DNA of 64,000 nt, taken from the NCBI GenBank assembly GCA_003665825.1, contig QPFY01000002.1:1860001-1924000 (forward strand). Direction: 5' to 3'. The notes under the pieces are model-generated. The model did not search any database and was not told where the DNA came from. It saw only the letters and a program-made list of their open reading frames with translations. The position numbers and the translations under genes were made by a program. Source of the DNA: Microbotryum silenes-acaulis (Eukaryota; Basidiomycota; Microbotryomycetes; Microbotryales; Microbotryaceae). Below, piece by piece: positions 35,089-46,940 of this stretch (positions are counted from its first letter, which is position 1; each line of letters begins with the position of its first letter).

Positions 35089-37752
35089 TCACTGGGCGGG
35101 TTCAGCGTACTCAAGATAATCGAGGTCGTCGTCGTCTGATAGAGAGTCATCGGCCACATCCGCACCATCGAACAAGTCGAACTCGTCCGTGTCTACGATA
35201 GTAGGATTGACGCTCTGCGAACTCAACCGCCCTGCATCTGCTCGATCGGAGATGGGGTCGTGCAAGTGCGCAGTCGACGGCGTCACGGGCGTAGGCGGTG
35301 CGCCTTGGACCCGTGGTGCGTACCCAACAGCGCCCATCGGTATGCCTTGCAGCGAGATCCCGACCCAAGTCATCGATCCGGCCTGCGACGTTTCTTGCAG
35401 CTGGAAACGTTGCTGCTGAAGCGCCGCGAGTTCGGCAAGCCCGGCTCCACGAGGCAAGCCGGCACCGGGTGTGTGTCCTGGGCCCACCAGGGGGTTTCGA
35501 TGCCACATTGGAGGAGGCGCGATCCCGTTTCGAGCGATCGCGCCACCACTATGTGATCCTTGCGCTTCTCGTGGCGATTGCGCAACGGCAAAACTCTGCG
35601 CGTGGAGGCGCTGCACTTCCTGTTGTTGCCGCACCAGTTCTTCCTCAAGCCGCATGCGCTCCTTGTACTGGTGCATAACGTCGAGCTTTCCGTCCTTCTT
35701 CCACATGAACCACTCTGCCGTGTTGCGACGCGGTCCAAGCGATTCGTAGTCCGTCTCGTCGCGACACAGAGCGCCAATGAAGTCGAGCCATTCGTACGCG
35801 GTCAAGTCGGCCACGTTTTGCGTCTGCGGGTGGTCGATGCGCACGGTCGACAGCTTGTGCAGGCCACCTGATTGCTCACGGATGACTTCGACCAGACGAG
35901 CTACGCCTTGTGCGGATATTTCTTTACAATGTTGCACGTCCAAGGTTTCCAACGTCGGGGCCAGTCGAGCGAGATTCGCGATGAGTTGATCCGAGGTGGT
36001 GGTGTCGTAGAGCACAAGCGAGCAGAGCGTTGTCTTGAGTGCCATGAGACAGTAAGCCAGGCTCGTGTCATCGTAGTCACATTCCGTGACCGACAGACTC
36101 GTTAGATAGGGCGCGCACAAAGCGAGGACGACGAGCAGGTTGCGCGTTTCATCGGCGGCGGCATCGTGGGCGTCGATCGTCAGGCCGATCAGATCAGCCG
36201 ATTCTAAACTCGGCATCAAGAGAAAGGGGGTGGGTAGCCACTGGTCGTCCGTCCCGGTATCGACGCTGTCCAATGAGGTGAAAATGGGGAGGGTGATCTC
36301 GCTTTGCAGGATCAACGACCGCAAAACCGGCAAGATGATCGGCGTCGGATCGGCGGGAATCACCTCTCCGTCGTCGTCGATCGCCTCGTCTCGCCAAATG
36401 ACCCCAAATTCGCGGAAGTGCCCGTTGGTGTGCAACTCTCGGAGTTCGGCAAGCAGATGCGGGTCGTGCTGTTCGATGCACCGGCGATGGTCGATCACGG
36501 CATCCTGCGAACTCACTTCGCCTATGGACACCTCCCGCAGCTCCAGATGAACAAGCGTATGTCGCGCCGCTTTCAACACCGCATAGATCGACATGCCCTT
36601 CAAGTCGACGTCGACGAGGACGATGGTGGTCAACGTTGGCATAACAATTGGAGTCGAATCGAACGGTACGATCACGATCCCTCTCATCGAGATGTGTTCG
36701 AGGGCGTAGAGGTGTGATGACAGGGGCCCACCTGCGGGCTGGAGACACCAGTTGCTCGAGAAGTCGAGCTGGTGCCCACCTTCCATCTCTCGGCCGCACC
36801 GCAGAGAAACGGTGGTCACATTTGGCCATGACCACAGGGCTTTCCAGCTAGCCGGAAGCAACGGCGTTCCAAAGTACATGTCGAGGCTGTGGCGCATCGA
36901 GGCGTCAGATTGAGGGAGTCTACTTCGCACCCTATGGACCACTCACAGATCGAGGTCGCCCAAAAGGGGGTCGCGAGCAAATTGGACGAGCGTGTGGGCC
37001 AGCATGACAGTAACACTTGTACTGGGCTCGCTGATGAATTTGAGGTGGCGCAGGGAAGAGCAAAGCCGAGTCTTGCCGTCGGGCAATGGAACCCGCATCA
37101 GGCACGCGTGGCGGACCATGTCGACGATTGTCTGCAAGCGTTGCACGTACTCCAAGTCGGAAAGGTTCAGATCCAGTGGGTAGCAAGCCGACCGGGTACG
37201 TTCGCCGGAAAGGACTATGGTCAACTGCTGAAGTCCTCCTCCGTGGCGAGTATGGCTGACGCTCGCTCGACGAAGCCAGGTTTCAAAGTGGGCCACCCCA
37301 AAGTCATCGTCGCCGAGTTTGATCCTCAATTTGGGCCATAGCCGAGGCTCGTTGTGCAAGAAGGTGGCCCATGAACGAGAGACAAGGCAGAGCCGGGTGC
37401 GCTCGACCTGGGTGAGCTGCTGCACGATAAGGAGGAAGACCTCGTTCGGTAAAGGCGCGAGGGGCGACAGAGCGCCGACCGAGGCCGACGGGGAGGAGCT
37501 CTTGCGCGCGTACGGCATCGAGGGGGAAACGATGGCCGTGTCGCTTGATGACGATGACGACGGTGAGGAAGAGGAGCACGAGGATGTCGGGCCAGAGGTG
37601 GTGTGGGTTGCACTAGAGTCCTCGGGGGTGTGCTTGTGGGACGAGTCGGTGCTGGGAGGGGAGGGGGGAAGGCGGTGGCTCGGTGGCCGCGGGGCTCGAA
37701 GGGGATCGGAAGGAGCGGCTGATGTTGCATGCTGAACCGCCGGCGAGTCCAT
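35089..37752 (-). CDS. F-box protein with leucine-rich repeats
   Basis: Probable substrate receptor of an SCF ubiquitin ligase. Model: complement of 35089-36886 and 36947-37752; 2604 nt, 867 aa. N-terminal about 100 residues are Ser/Pro-rich; the F-box follows (LPNEVFLLIVQQLTQVERTR then CLVSRSWATFLHNEPRLW). The next 450 residues have LRR-like periodicity (ALEHISMRGIVIV, PTLTTIVLVDVDL, TLVHLELREVSI, APTLETLDVQHCKEISAQG). The C terminus has a charged coiled coil (YKERMRLEEELVRQQQEVQ) and an acidic end. Start is the first ATG; a GTG one codon upstream is not needed. A tandem TGACG array and a TCACGTGA lie 75-140 bp upstream. Confidence 0.85.
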
Positions 37753-37825
37753 CACTCTAGAGGCTCTTCCGGTTTGATCGTATGTGCCAGGAAGATGTAG
37801 ATTTGAGAGTACGTCTGCGGGTTTT

Positions 37826-37833
37826 TCACGTGA
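37826..37833. promoter_or_regulatory. TCACGTGA E-box upstream of the F-box/LRR gene
   Basis: Perfect 8-bp palindrome about 75 bp upstream of the start codon. CACGTG is the core bound by bHLH factors such as Cbf1; binding here is inferred from sequence only. Confidence 0.5.
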
Positions 37834-37865
37834 TCAACGCGTCGTCGTTCCGTAGAGCGTGGAGC

Positions 37866-37890
37866 GTGACGTGACGTGACGTGACGTGAC
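37866..37890. promoter_or_regulatory. Tandem TGACG (half-CRE) array
   Basis: Five head-to-tail GTGAC pentamers give four overlapping TGACGTGACG units about 115-140 bp upstream of the F-box/LRR start codon. TGACG is the half-site of ATF/CREB-type bZIP factors. It may be a regulatory cluster or a young microsatellite. Confidence 0.5.
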
Positions 37891-37892
37891 GG

Positions 37893-38914
37893 CGGGCAGC
37901 GAGTTAGCTCGTTGCGTGGTGGGGTGGTGAGTGGTGTGGCCTTGGCCTGGGCGAGCCAGCCGCTGTCATGTGCAAAGTCAAAGAACGGCGAGCTCATGTC
38001 AGCCACAGGATCGACCTGGTAAGGGACACGATGGTAGACCACCGTTTGTTCGATCGTGTCAGCGTCTACTGAGATCGTGCTGGTCGGTACAGGACCTGAT
38101 GCCAGATCGCAGTGTCTACGCTCCTGTGGGTGGGCGACCGAGTTGGAGACGAGGTCGTGTCGGCGAGCGTCGAGGGGGGGAGCTCACAAGCGCACGTGAC
38201 CCACACCGGGGTCGTAGGCAAGCCTGTAGCAGGCAAGTGGACAACGTCAAGGCTGAACTAGGACTCACAACCAAGCTTTGGACGAGCAGCGATAAGGGCG
38301 CTGTAGGGTCTGACCCAGGATGACTCTGCCGATGCCGAAGGACTGCTGGCGAGTGGCAGTCTGCCGATGGGGGGAGCCGCGACGACGTCGACAACGACGA
38401 GTCGACGACACAAGCTCGAGACGACTGGCCCGAGTCAAAATCAGCGCTTCAGTACTTAGATGAGCAAGACGAAAGTGTGTAACACAAGCGCGCCGAAGCT
38501 TCACGCCGCATGCGTCCCCCCGGCCTGTGTTGTCGGCAAGGTCAAATCGCGACTGCTCGGCAGCTGAGCTGAGCTGTTGAGCCTGTGCGGCCAGTGTCTG
38601 GGCTCGTCAGGGTCGACTTCGTTTGCATGACGTGCACGATTCAAACTGTCCTCTCTAAACGCGCTCGTTACTCAAATAGCGCGGGTTCGCCCGCGGCGCA
38701 CCATTCGCCCCCAATCGGCGAATTGCTAATCCCAACCGGCCCCCTTTCAATATGACTGAGACACATGACCACACAGCCGATGCTGGCCTGCCACTTTATG
38801 GTTTTGACCGGCCGGTTCACGCATACACACATCCAAGGCCACCGTTCCTTCGCTAAACGGTACACCATTCCTTAGGCCCATACACGAATTGCTGGCAACT
38901 CGAGCAGGCCGGTG
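37893..38914. other. Intergenic between divergent genes
   Basis: About 1 kb between the F-box/LRR gene and the GH125 remnant. No gene recognised; an upstream signal-peptide exon for GH125 may be hidden here but I could not place it. Confidence 0.45.
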
Positions 38915-40958
38915 ATGTCGATTCCTCTGCCCAATTGTCGCCCCAGCGTGCCTGATCGTTGTTTCGTCAGTGCGCTCGCCGAAGCTCGTCTCGTCGAATG
39001 CCTCGCCTCGATCCGCGATCGCTCGCTGCAGACAGTCTTCTCCAATTGCTGGCTCAACACGCTCGACACGACCATTTTCGACCACTTTGCCGACAGCTGA
39101 CAGGCCGACCTGGCGCGAGCCCAGCCGAGGACTTGGGTCATCACCGGTCAGTTGACAGGTCGAAGGTCGTGCCAAATCGGTCGTTGTCCAGTCGCGACTT
39201 TGTGTCTGCGAGCCGGCGCGTGGTGCCACGGCGATCGACCCGGCTGGCCTTGGCGAGTATCAGCAGCAGCAGCGGTGTACTCATCACGGTCGTCATTGAT
39301 TTTGACAGGCGACATTGCTGCCATGTGGCTACGAGATAGCACCAATCAGGTCGTACGTTCAGCCCACCTGCATCTACCTCGGTGGAATGCCGGCGTGCCG
39401 CTGACTGAAATGGCTTCTCCGCGCGCGCCTCCATCTCCTGTCCCTCTCTGCACGCCAACAGACCCCTTACCTCTCACTTCTTGCGCCGCCCCCGGGTACA
39501 AATCCCGCGAACTACACTCCCGATCAAAAAGAATGGGAAGCCTTGTATCGACTCATACTAGGCGTCGTCTACGCCCAGGCGTCGTCTACGCCCAGGCGTC
39601 GTGCATCCTCCTCCACCCTTTCCGCCGACCTCGAACGTTTCTACTGCCGACAATCTCGACCGGATACACCCTGTCGCACCCAAACCTGTTCTGGACCGGC
39701 ATGGTCATGGACTACGCGTGTGGGAATCCAAATGGGAACTCGACTCGCTGTGTGCCTTTTTCGACTTGTCCGCCAAACTGGCCCAGAGTTCTTCGAGGAC
39801 CGATTTCGTCGGCAACGAGCAGTGGGTCGAGGCGATGACGCTGGCGCTGAAGATTTGTCGACTGCAACAGCGCAGCTCGCAGGAAGAGTACGAGCTGCTG
39901 CAAGAGGCGCAGACTCGGGCGCAAGGAGATGAGATCTCGTTCGCTGGGGGTCTGCCGTGGATCGAGGCGGAGGGAAAGCCGACTTACGACGGCGCGGAAG
40001 GCGTCTACCAGTTTCAACGACCGACCTCGTCGGCGAGTGAGACGCGGGCTATGTCGGGATTGGGAGAACCGGCCAAACGATGTGGTAGGTCTCGGGATTG
40101 TCGTTCATTGTATTGTCGCTGATTTGACTTGCCACCACGTTTGGTTTACCAGGTTTGGTGAAATCGGCTTTCCGACCTTCTGACGATGCGACCGTTTTTC
40201 CGTTTTTGATACCTTCGAACTGCTATCTCGTCGCCTCATTAGGAAGGCTCACCGACGTGGTTCGTGCTCACATCCTCTCGGATATTGTTCGACCGAGTCG
40301 ATCGAGTCGATCGGTGCGGGAAGAGACTCAACTTGGCGAGCTCGAAAGGGAGATGCGAGCACTGGCGAACGAAGTTTCCGAGGCGATTCAAACACAGGCC
40401 ATGGTCAAAGTAATGAATGCGCAAGGGCAAGAGGAGGTTGTGCTGGCCTATGAGATCGACGGATATGGTTGAGTTCACTTTAGGGTAGGTCACCTACTTG
40501 TGAGGTGAAGAAGCTAACGCGAGTTTGATCGTTGTCCAGGGGGACACCTCCTCGCGGACGATGCCAACCTTCCTTCGTTATTGTCGCTCCCCTTTCTCGG
40601 TTATTGCGACAACACGCTTCCATTGTACAGCTCGACGCGGTCGCTCGTGCTCTCGCCGCGTAACAAGTGGTTCTTCTCCGGATCGGCCGGCACAGGGATC
40701 GGCGGGATGCACATTGGGCCCAACTTTATCTGGCCCATGTCGATCATGATGCGTGCTCTGACCTCGGACGACGACCACGAGATCCTCGAATGCCTCGACA
40801 CGTTGAAGAAATGTACAGCAGGGACGGGTTTGATGCATGAGAGTTACCAGAAGGATGATCCGAGACGGTACACGAGGAGTTGGTTCGCATGGGCCAATGG
40901 CCTGTTCGGGGAGTTGATCTTGGATGTGAGGGCGAGGAACCCGCATCTGTTGTCGTGA
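38915..40958 (+). pseudogene. GH125 exo-alpha-1,6-mannosidase gene with three lesions
   Basis: Glycoside hydrolase family 125 (metal-independent alpha-mannosidase fold). Exon blocks: 38915-39146, 39309-39349, 39462-40084, 40153-40467, 40540-40958. Visible: NTLDTT, WVITGDIAAMWLRDSTNQ (conserved acid region), VWESKWELDSLCAFF, SAFRPSDDATVFPFLIPSN, YEIDGYGGHLLADDANLPSL, and a C-terminal block ending SWFAWANGLFGELILDV. Lesions: (1) an in-frame TGA at 39098-39100 between NTLDTTIFDHFADS and QADLARAQPRTWVITG, with no GT nearby that could start an intron; (2) a 17-bp tandem duplication at 39561-39594 inside VVYAQASC that shifts the frame; (3) a further net one-base loss just after. The third block is 623 nt, consistent with +17 and -1 relative to an in-phase exon. 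Splice sites elsewhere are intact, so decay is recent, or these are sequence errors. The true N terminus is not resolved. Confidence 0.82.
39561..39594. repeat. 17-bp tandem duplication in GH125
   Basis: Two perfect copies of GGCGTCGTCTACGCCCA (39561-39577, 39578-39594) followed by a partial third (GGCGTCGT). A single copy would restore the conserved frame through YAQASCILLHPF. Confidence 0.9.
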
Positions 40959-41254
40959 CCATGGTTAACTTGCGTCCGGTCATATTTGATTTTGTTGTTC
41001 TACTATAGATTATGTCCTTTAGAATCCGGACCAGACGCAACAGGTTTTGCACTGGCAAGATCTGAAATATACATGATGGAAACAGCCTGGAAATCCTTGT
41101 GGGTGGAGGAAGCGAGTGTCCGAAATTGGCCGAAACTGGTGGAAACCGGTAGTCCTTTTTTTCCCTAGCCCCGCCAGCGCGAAGCGGGATAGGCGCGAAA
41201 GTCGACGGCCAGCTCTCGTTCGCTCCCCCCTCGTCCCACTTCGCATAACACAAA

Positions 41255-42307
41255 ATGTAAGCCTCTTCGGGTCACCCACCCACTTCGAAGGATGGCACCC
41301 ACTCCCTTCTTGTGCATCGACTTACGACCCACGACTCGGAGCTGCGACACGGCTGCGACACGCTGGTTGGGAGGCGAAGTGGGCTGCGTGGGCGTCGATG
41401 GTTGCGGACTGGGGCGTGGGCCATCGCACTCAGCCTTTGGCCCGCGCCTAAGCCCAAACGATTTTGAACGGCGAGCCTGGACAGCGGGCGCGGGGGCGCG
41501 AGAGAGGCACAGCTGCGATGAAGGACGAGCACAACGAGCACAACGAGCACAACGCAGCTGGGTTCAGGAATGCTTGAGGCCTGAACAATGGATGTAGAGG
41601 CGTTGGCACAGGACATGTTGGCCAGCGAAGGCGACCGCAACCTCGACCGTAGCCGATGCGAGTACGGGCCCATGAGGACGCATCCGCTCAGCTCGGCCCA
41701 GCCCACGCGCCAGTCCACCTCATGCGCACGCCCGAACCATCCGCAATGCCGTTGACGCCTCCATCATGCGGTTAACCTCGACCGCACCAACATATCGACC
41801 GAACCATTCAACACATGATGCAAAACTGCTTGCTGACCGTGACGCTTCTTCCGTTCACTCTCATTAGGGCTAAAGCAGGAGCAGCTGGAAAGAAGAAGAA
41901 GTGGAGCAAGGGTCAGTGAATGACCATTGGTCTCACATCCTCATACACTGGGACTGACCATGATCCTCTCCTTTAACCGCTCTCAGGAAAGGTCAAGGAC
42001 AAGGCCAACAACGCCGTCGTCTGCGACAAGGCCACCTTTGACCGCATCATGAAGGAGGTCCCGACCTACAAGCTCATTTCGCAATCTGTCCTCATCGACC
42101 GAATGAAGATCAACGGCTCGCTCGCCCGCGTCGCGATCCGTCACTTGGAGAAGGAAGGCCTCATCAAGCCCGTCGTTCACCACACCTCCCAGGTCAGTCA
42201 GCGCGCCGTCTCCTCCGCCTCCCTGGCTCACTTGTAGAGACTGATTGTCCCCCTTGCGCATCCCACAGCTCGTCTACACCCGTGCTATCGCTGCCGAGGC
42301 CGAATAA
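41255..42307 (+). CDS. RPS25: 40S ribosomal protein eS25
   Basis: Small-subunit ribosomal protein. Preferred model: 41255-41256, 41868-41911, 41987-42192, 42269-42307; 291 nt, 96 aa, with the start codon split AT|G across a 611-nt first intron (GTAAGC donor at 41257, TTAG acceptor). Visible: lysine-rich N terminus (AGAAGKKKKWSKGKVKDKAN) and the winged-helix core (VPTYKLISQSVLIDRMKING, RVAIRHLEKEGLIKPV). The sequence before the split ATG (pyrimidine-rich, then CACAAAATG) looks like a ribosomal-protein 5' leader. Alternatives are a 5-nt first exon at 41746-41750 (ATGCC) or ATGCG near 41774, both with weak GTTGAC/GTTAAC donors. Exons 2-4 are certain; exon 1 is not. Confidence 0.85.
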
Positions 42308-42709
42308 ATGCTTCGTCAATCATCCGCAAGCAGTATTATTTAGACATTCGGGGGAGCAAAACGATGGACATGGAGAACGGGCCGAGATGAAGGTGTCGTA
42401 AATGAAGGGGGAGTGGAGGTCTTGACCTAGTGCAGTGATCAGACCTTGACAATCCAAAACAAAACATTCCACAACCTTTGTGTAATCTTAGGCCGTATGA
42501 AAAGCGGTACAGATTTTCCAATCGCATTCAATTCTTGAACGCCATTCGGCCAGGGAGGGCTCTCGGGAAGAAAGCAAGCGAAGCACAGTTTGACTCGACG
42601 GAACGCATTCAGGAGAATATACAACACGCTATAGATTGAATTCACAGATTCCAACTGAGACAGCCAAAAATCGCACGAGTCCTTCCTCCAATCCTCTGAA
42701 CATACCCAA
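42308..42709. other. Intergenic between convergent genes
   Basis: 400 bp between the eS25 stop and the stop of the FBXO31-like gene. No gene recognised. Confidence 0.6.
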
Positions 42710-45359
42710 TTAACGAGCCGGCAATCGCACTCGTTTGAACACAGCCGTCTTGCCCATCTCGGTCCAACGCAGTCGGATCTCTTCCACGACGTCGATGCGC
42801 TTCGTTTCTGCTCCAAGTGGTGCGTCCGGAGGTGGCTCGATCGTTTCGGTCGATCGTATAAAAATCATCTGGGTAAGGGTCGCACCGGCGTTGGAGAACC
42901 TTTTGGCGCAAATAAAAGATCCGCATGATCCGCATGAAGGTCAGACCTCTTCAGCATTCCAGGGACTGGGCGTCTGATAACGCACCCGACAGCGGCAACT
43001 CTACCCCATCCTTCTATAGTCCCCTGATCCCAATCCGGCACCTCCTGAGAACCATTCCAATCGTCTGGATCGAAGGCGGACCATTGCAATAGCTGTTCGT
43101 TCCTCACACTTGGGATTGTACCGAGGTTCACTTGGTCGATCGAACTTGCAACTTCTTCAATGGGACTTAGAGGGACTGCCCAAGAGATCTGGAGCAGGGA
43201 ACGAGCGAGCGGACGATCAACCCCTATCTCGGGAGTTGGGCGTTGGCCAAACACGCGTGTAGGGCAGCGCTCACCTGACCCGACGGCACGTTCGCATCAC
43301 CAGTGACCTTGCAAAATTCGAGTTGACGTTCGTATACTGTCGCATCGGGGTGTACGGAAGGCATCGTATCGCTCGCGACGAGACGAACGGTGATGTAGCC
43401 GAATTCGAGGCCGTGCGGTCCGTAGGTGCCAATCCTGCGTTCAGTATGGAGGAATTTAGCCAGTCAGATATGCCACGGAGAACGCTGTTAGGAAGGACAA
43501 CTCACCAGAGGCCCTCCAAGGAAGAGGCTAAAATCTCTCCATCCGGACCGATCGTGGCGAGTATCGTGTCGCCGTACTTGATCGTATTCGAAGGCGCCAC
43601 GATGGGGTAAAATTCTTCGCCTGCGCACGAACGATCATTCGGGTTTAGCAAAATAGGCAGTGTCACAATAACTCAGGACCTCATTGCTACAACGTACGAT
43701 CGGTCCTGACGATTTCCTCTCCGTGGTATTCCTCATTATGCTCTTGCGGCAAGGGCTGCGTCGGCAGTGGGGTTTCGGGCTGCAAATGGAACACGAATCC
43801 GCCCGGCTGGCCGAGCACTTCTCCCCCAGCTCGAATTATTGCAACACCGGGGTGTGGGTCTGGATCGAGGTCGCGCCCACCGTTCCAAAGGATCTCGGGA
43901 CCACCTCTCGGCCCTCGCATGGGTCGGTAAGGGACTTCTGCGTTGGCAACTCGGGGTCCACCGAGCGGGTCGAACTGACCAATGACGTTCCGAGGCGGTG
44001 ACCGCGAAAATATGCCCGGCAGTGTCGTGAGCTTTCGTCGTACTTGGAGATGGAAACCCTCGACGACGGTGCGAGAACCCAGACGGGGGTCGTCAAATGG
44101 CACGGTCCCATCGGCAAGATCACCGACCGAACGAGGGAGCGAGATGGACGAAGAGGAAGCGGGTGAACGAGGCTCAGTCACCTCTTGCGTAACACTGCGT
44201 GGTTGTCCTCGATCCAAAACCCATTCGTTCATACCGCGAAAAATGCCTCGCCTGCGAGTCGGAGTTGAGGCTGGGGCAAGGTCAACGCCTACCAATTCTT
44301 CGGTGGGCCAAGGTCGGATCGGCGCTCGCCCGGTGAAGAGTCTGATCAGACTGTCTGCGTCTTGGCGACTGCGCTCCTGTTCGTTGTGGTAGCCACCTGT
44401 CGAGTGGAGCACATCCCTGATCACTTTCTCCAAGCGTAGCCGAAGCTGCTGGCCGAATCGGTCTGGGGATGTGCCCGAGTACGGAGCTGTCGAAAGGAGC
44501 GCTCCAGAAGACTCGTTGATGCTGAACAAGTCCCTCCATCCATACTCTGGATCGAGGATATCGACCGATAGACCACGATCAGGGGTGGCGGATCCTGGAC
44601 CGCGACGGGGGACGTAGTACGAGGCATGATCGCGCCCATCTCGGCGGCATCCGTGTGGCAAAATCGGCGGTGGGTGCGCAAGCGAATGATACAGGTTGCG
44701 AGGTATCAACTGCGACGCGGTGATGGTCAGGGTCGGTATTGCGGATGTGTCGGTCTCTGCAAGGGATGTTCTCAAGCGTACGATGCGGGAACTGCACACC
44801 GGTCGAAGCCTGATTAGCGCCGAATCTTCACAGCGTCGTCCGGCTCGAGTCCACGGGCGACTCACGTGTACGGGGATGAGGATATCCAATAGCCGAGATG
44901 CCGCGAGTGGGGTAACAGAAAACTGGTTTGCTTCCACCAGCCATCACCATCGCAGTCCGTGATTGACTCGTCGTTCAAATTCGCCGAGTCTGAACGGTGA
45001 GAGCTTTGCGCCGCCGACGAGTTTCGATCGACGGTGTCGGTCTTGGTTGCCGGCGGCGGAGGCGGCGGCGGAGAGCTAGGGTGGAGGTGCTTGGATCTGG
45101 GTACGAGCTTGCCACCAAGTCGTACTGGTTCGGACAAAGGTTCTCCACCATCCGAGGTGCGTATCGATACGCAGATCTTGCGCCACAGCAGTTCGGAACG
45201 CGCGATCGCGTGCAGGCTGCGACACGTCTCGGACACTCTCACGATCGCCTGAGCCGAGGCAAACTCGAGACAGCGCAGCGTCAGCTCGGGCGGCAACGTC
45301 GTCAGCGAAGGGCCTTTGGTGGGGTGACCAGGAGTCGGACTACGGGTGAGAGACAGCAT
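42710..45359 (-). CDS. FBXO31-like F-box protein
   Basis: Probable SCF substrate receptor. Model: complement of 42710-42899, 42947-43227, 43275-43434, 43506-43620, 43698-44809, 44866-45359; six exons, 2352 nt, 783 aa. F-box near residues 15-60 (LPPELTLRCLEFASAQAIVR, CRSLHAIARSELLWRKIC). A large middle part is poorly conserved. The C-terminal half carries LEGLWIGTYGPHGLEF, the YGPHGLE signature of the FBXO31 beta-barrel family, then MPSVHPDATVYERQLEFCKV and a final block ending FKRVRLPAR. Start at 45359 gives a short leader before the F-box; an in-frame upstream start to 45644 would add about 95 residues. The acceptor of the fifth exon in transcript order is at 43228; a nearby alternative would break phase. 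Confidence 0.82.
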
Positions 45360-45978
45360 CGGGGAAGAGACACTGTCACTGGTGGTGCACGAGTGCAAGA
45401 GTGGGTAATGAGCGCTTGACCGACGAAGTGTGCCACTTGATGATCGCGCGCGGTGTTGCGCGGTGAGGCCGGTGAAACGCGGTGACTCGCAGTGACCCGC
45501 TGTTCTGAGCGCTTTGAGCGAGAAAGTGGGGACCGCCTTCCTTAGTAGCGCGCCTACGATCGCTCTCCTTTCCTCCTTTCCCGCACTAAGCGCCAGTATT
45601 ACCGAGTGACGGCTTCCCCTTTTTTTGTTTTGTTTTTGTATCAAGCCTGATTAGATTTCACATATTCGGTTATCTACGCAAAATCAATGTTTCTTGAAAA
45701 GGGGGGTTGGACTTATGTAAAGTCATAGCCACTAGATCCATGCAGCCCCCACACTCCTGAAACCACCAAAAGTGTGATTCCAATCATGTGAGCACCAACC
45801 ACCTTTCCTATTCCACGGTGTTAAAGAATAGGCACAATCGAGAAAGAGAGAGATAATAGATTCCCGAACGCGCGGACCGTGAGCCTCAAAGCTGGCTTCC
45901 TCTCGACTCTGGGTTGGTACTCGATCGTGGCATCGCTGCTTCACCAACACCCCCACCACCACCACCATCTCACGAGCC
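45360..45978. other. Intergenic between divergent genes
   Basis: Promoter region for the FBXO31-like gene (-) and YSA1 (+). T-rich runs near 45618-45640. No separate gene recognised. Confidence 0.5.
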
Positions 45979-46792
45979 ATGACGTCATCCTCCCTCTCCT
46001 CCTCGCCTCTGCCCAAGGTCGCTCCCACTCGCCTAGGCAAGAGCGTCATCACCTCCAACAAGCCCCTCGACGACGCGAAATGGATCGAACTGCGTGCACT
46101 CGAATGGACCGACCAAGACGGCAAAGATCGCAAATGGGAGACCGTTAGGCGCAAGACGACCAACGAAGCCGGCGTCGACGCGGTTGCGATCGCCACTTTG
46201 CTCAAACACCCTTCTCGGCCCTTGTCGACCATCATCATCCTTCAATACCGACCACCTATCGATGCGATTTGCGTCGAGCTCCCCGCAGGACTGATCGATG
46301 CCAATGAAGGACCCGAAAAGTCCGCGCTGAGGGAATTGCACGAGGAGTCGGGCTATGGAGGACCAGCTTTCGAGGGGAGGATCAAGATCATTGAGCTTGG
46401 GGGCGTCGTTCCTTCTGACCCAGGCATGAGTGTCGCCAACATGCATCTTGGTAAGCCTTCGAATGGTAATTGGACTTGCGTCAGCATACACTGATCCCTT
46501 TCGTTTCATCCACCAGCCACGGTCGAGGTTGAGCTCAAGGAAGGCGAGGAAGAGCCCGAGCCCAAATTGGAGCCAGGTAAGTCCTTTGCTTGTCCTGTCT
46601 ACATCCACATTACGTTCATTCAACAGTCCAAAACATCTTCATTCACCAGGAGAACACATCGAAGTACGCGTGACCCCGCTCGCCGAACTCTACTTGCACC
46701 TCAAGGCCTACGAAAAACTCGGCTACACCGTCGACGCCCGATTGCACCATTTTGCCGCCGGCATCGAAATGGCGAAAAAGTACAAGCTCTAA
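45979..46792 (+). CDS. YSA1: ADP-ribose pyrophosphatase (Nudix), Ysa1/NUDT5 type
   Basis: Hydrolyses ADP-ribose and related nucleotide sugars. Model: 45979-46450, 46517-46576, 46650-46792; 675 nt, 224 aa. Visible: the KWETVRRKT strand, YRPPIDAICVELPAGLID, and a complete Nudix box, G-X5-E-X7-REL-X-EE-X-G (from GLIDANE to RELHEESGY); then VPSDPGMSVANMHL, typical of the ADPRase group; then HIEVRVTPLAEL and a C-terminal helix. All metal-binding glutamates are present. Short introns separate the last third. Confidence 0.94.
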
Positions 46793-46940
46793 TTGTGCGG
46801 ACATGTGGTCTTAGGCAATATCAGACACTGGCTTGCATTCCATATTGTAATGTCATTTTCGAGGTATAGAGGAGAGCGCACGCTTGAGCCAAATGAGTAC
46901 ATGACACCGATAGTGAGATCTGCCCTACGCACAGAGGCAA

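Noticed and set aside
35189..36851. Several plus-strand open frames opposite the F-box/LRR gene
   Set aside because: All antisense to a long exon with F-box/LRR coding character; no independent evidence.
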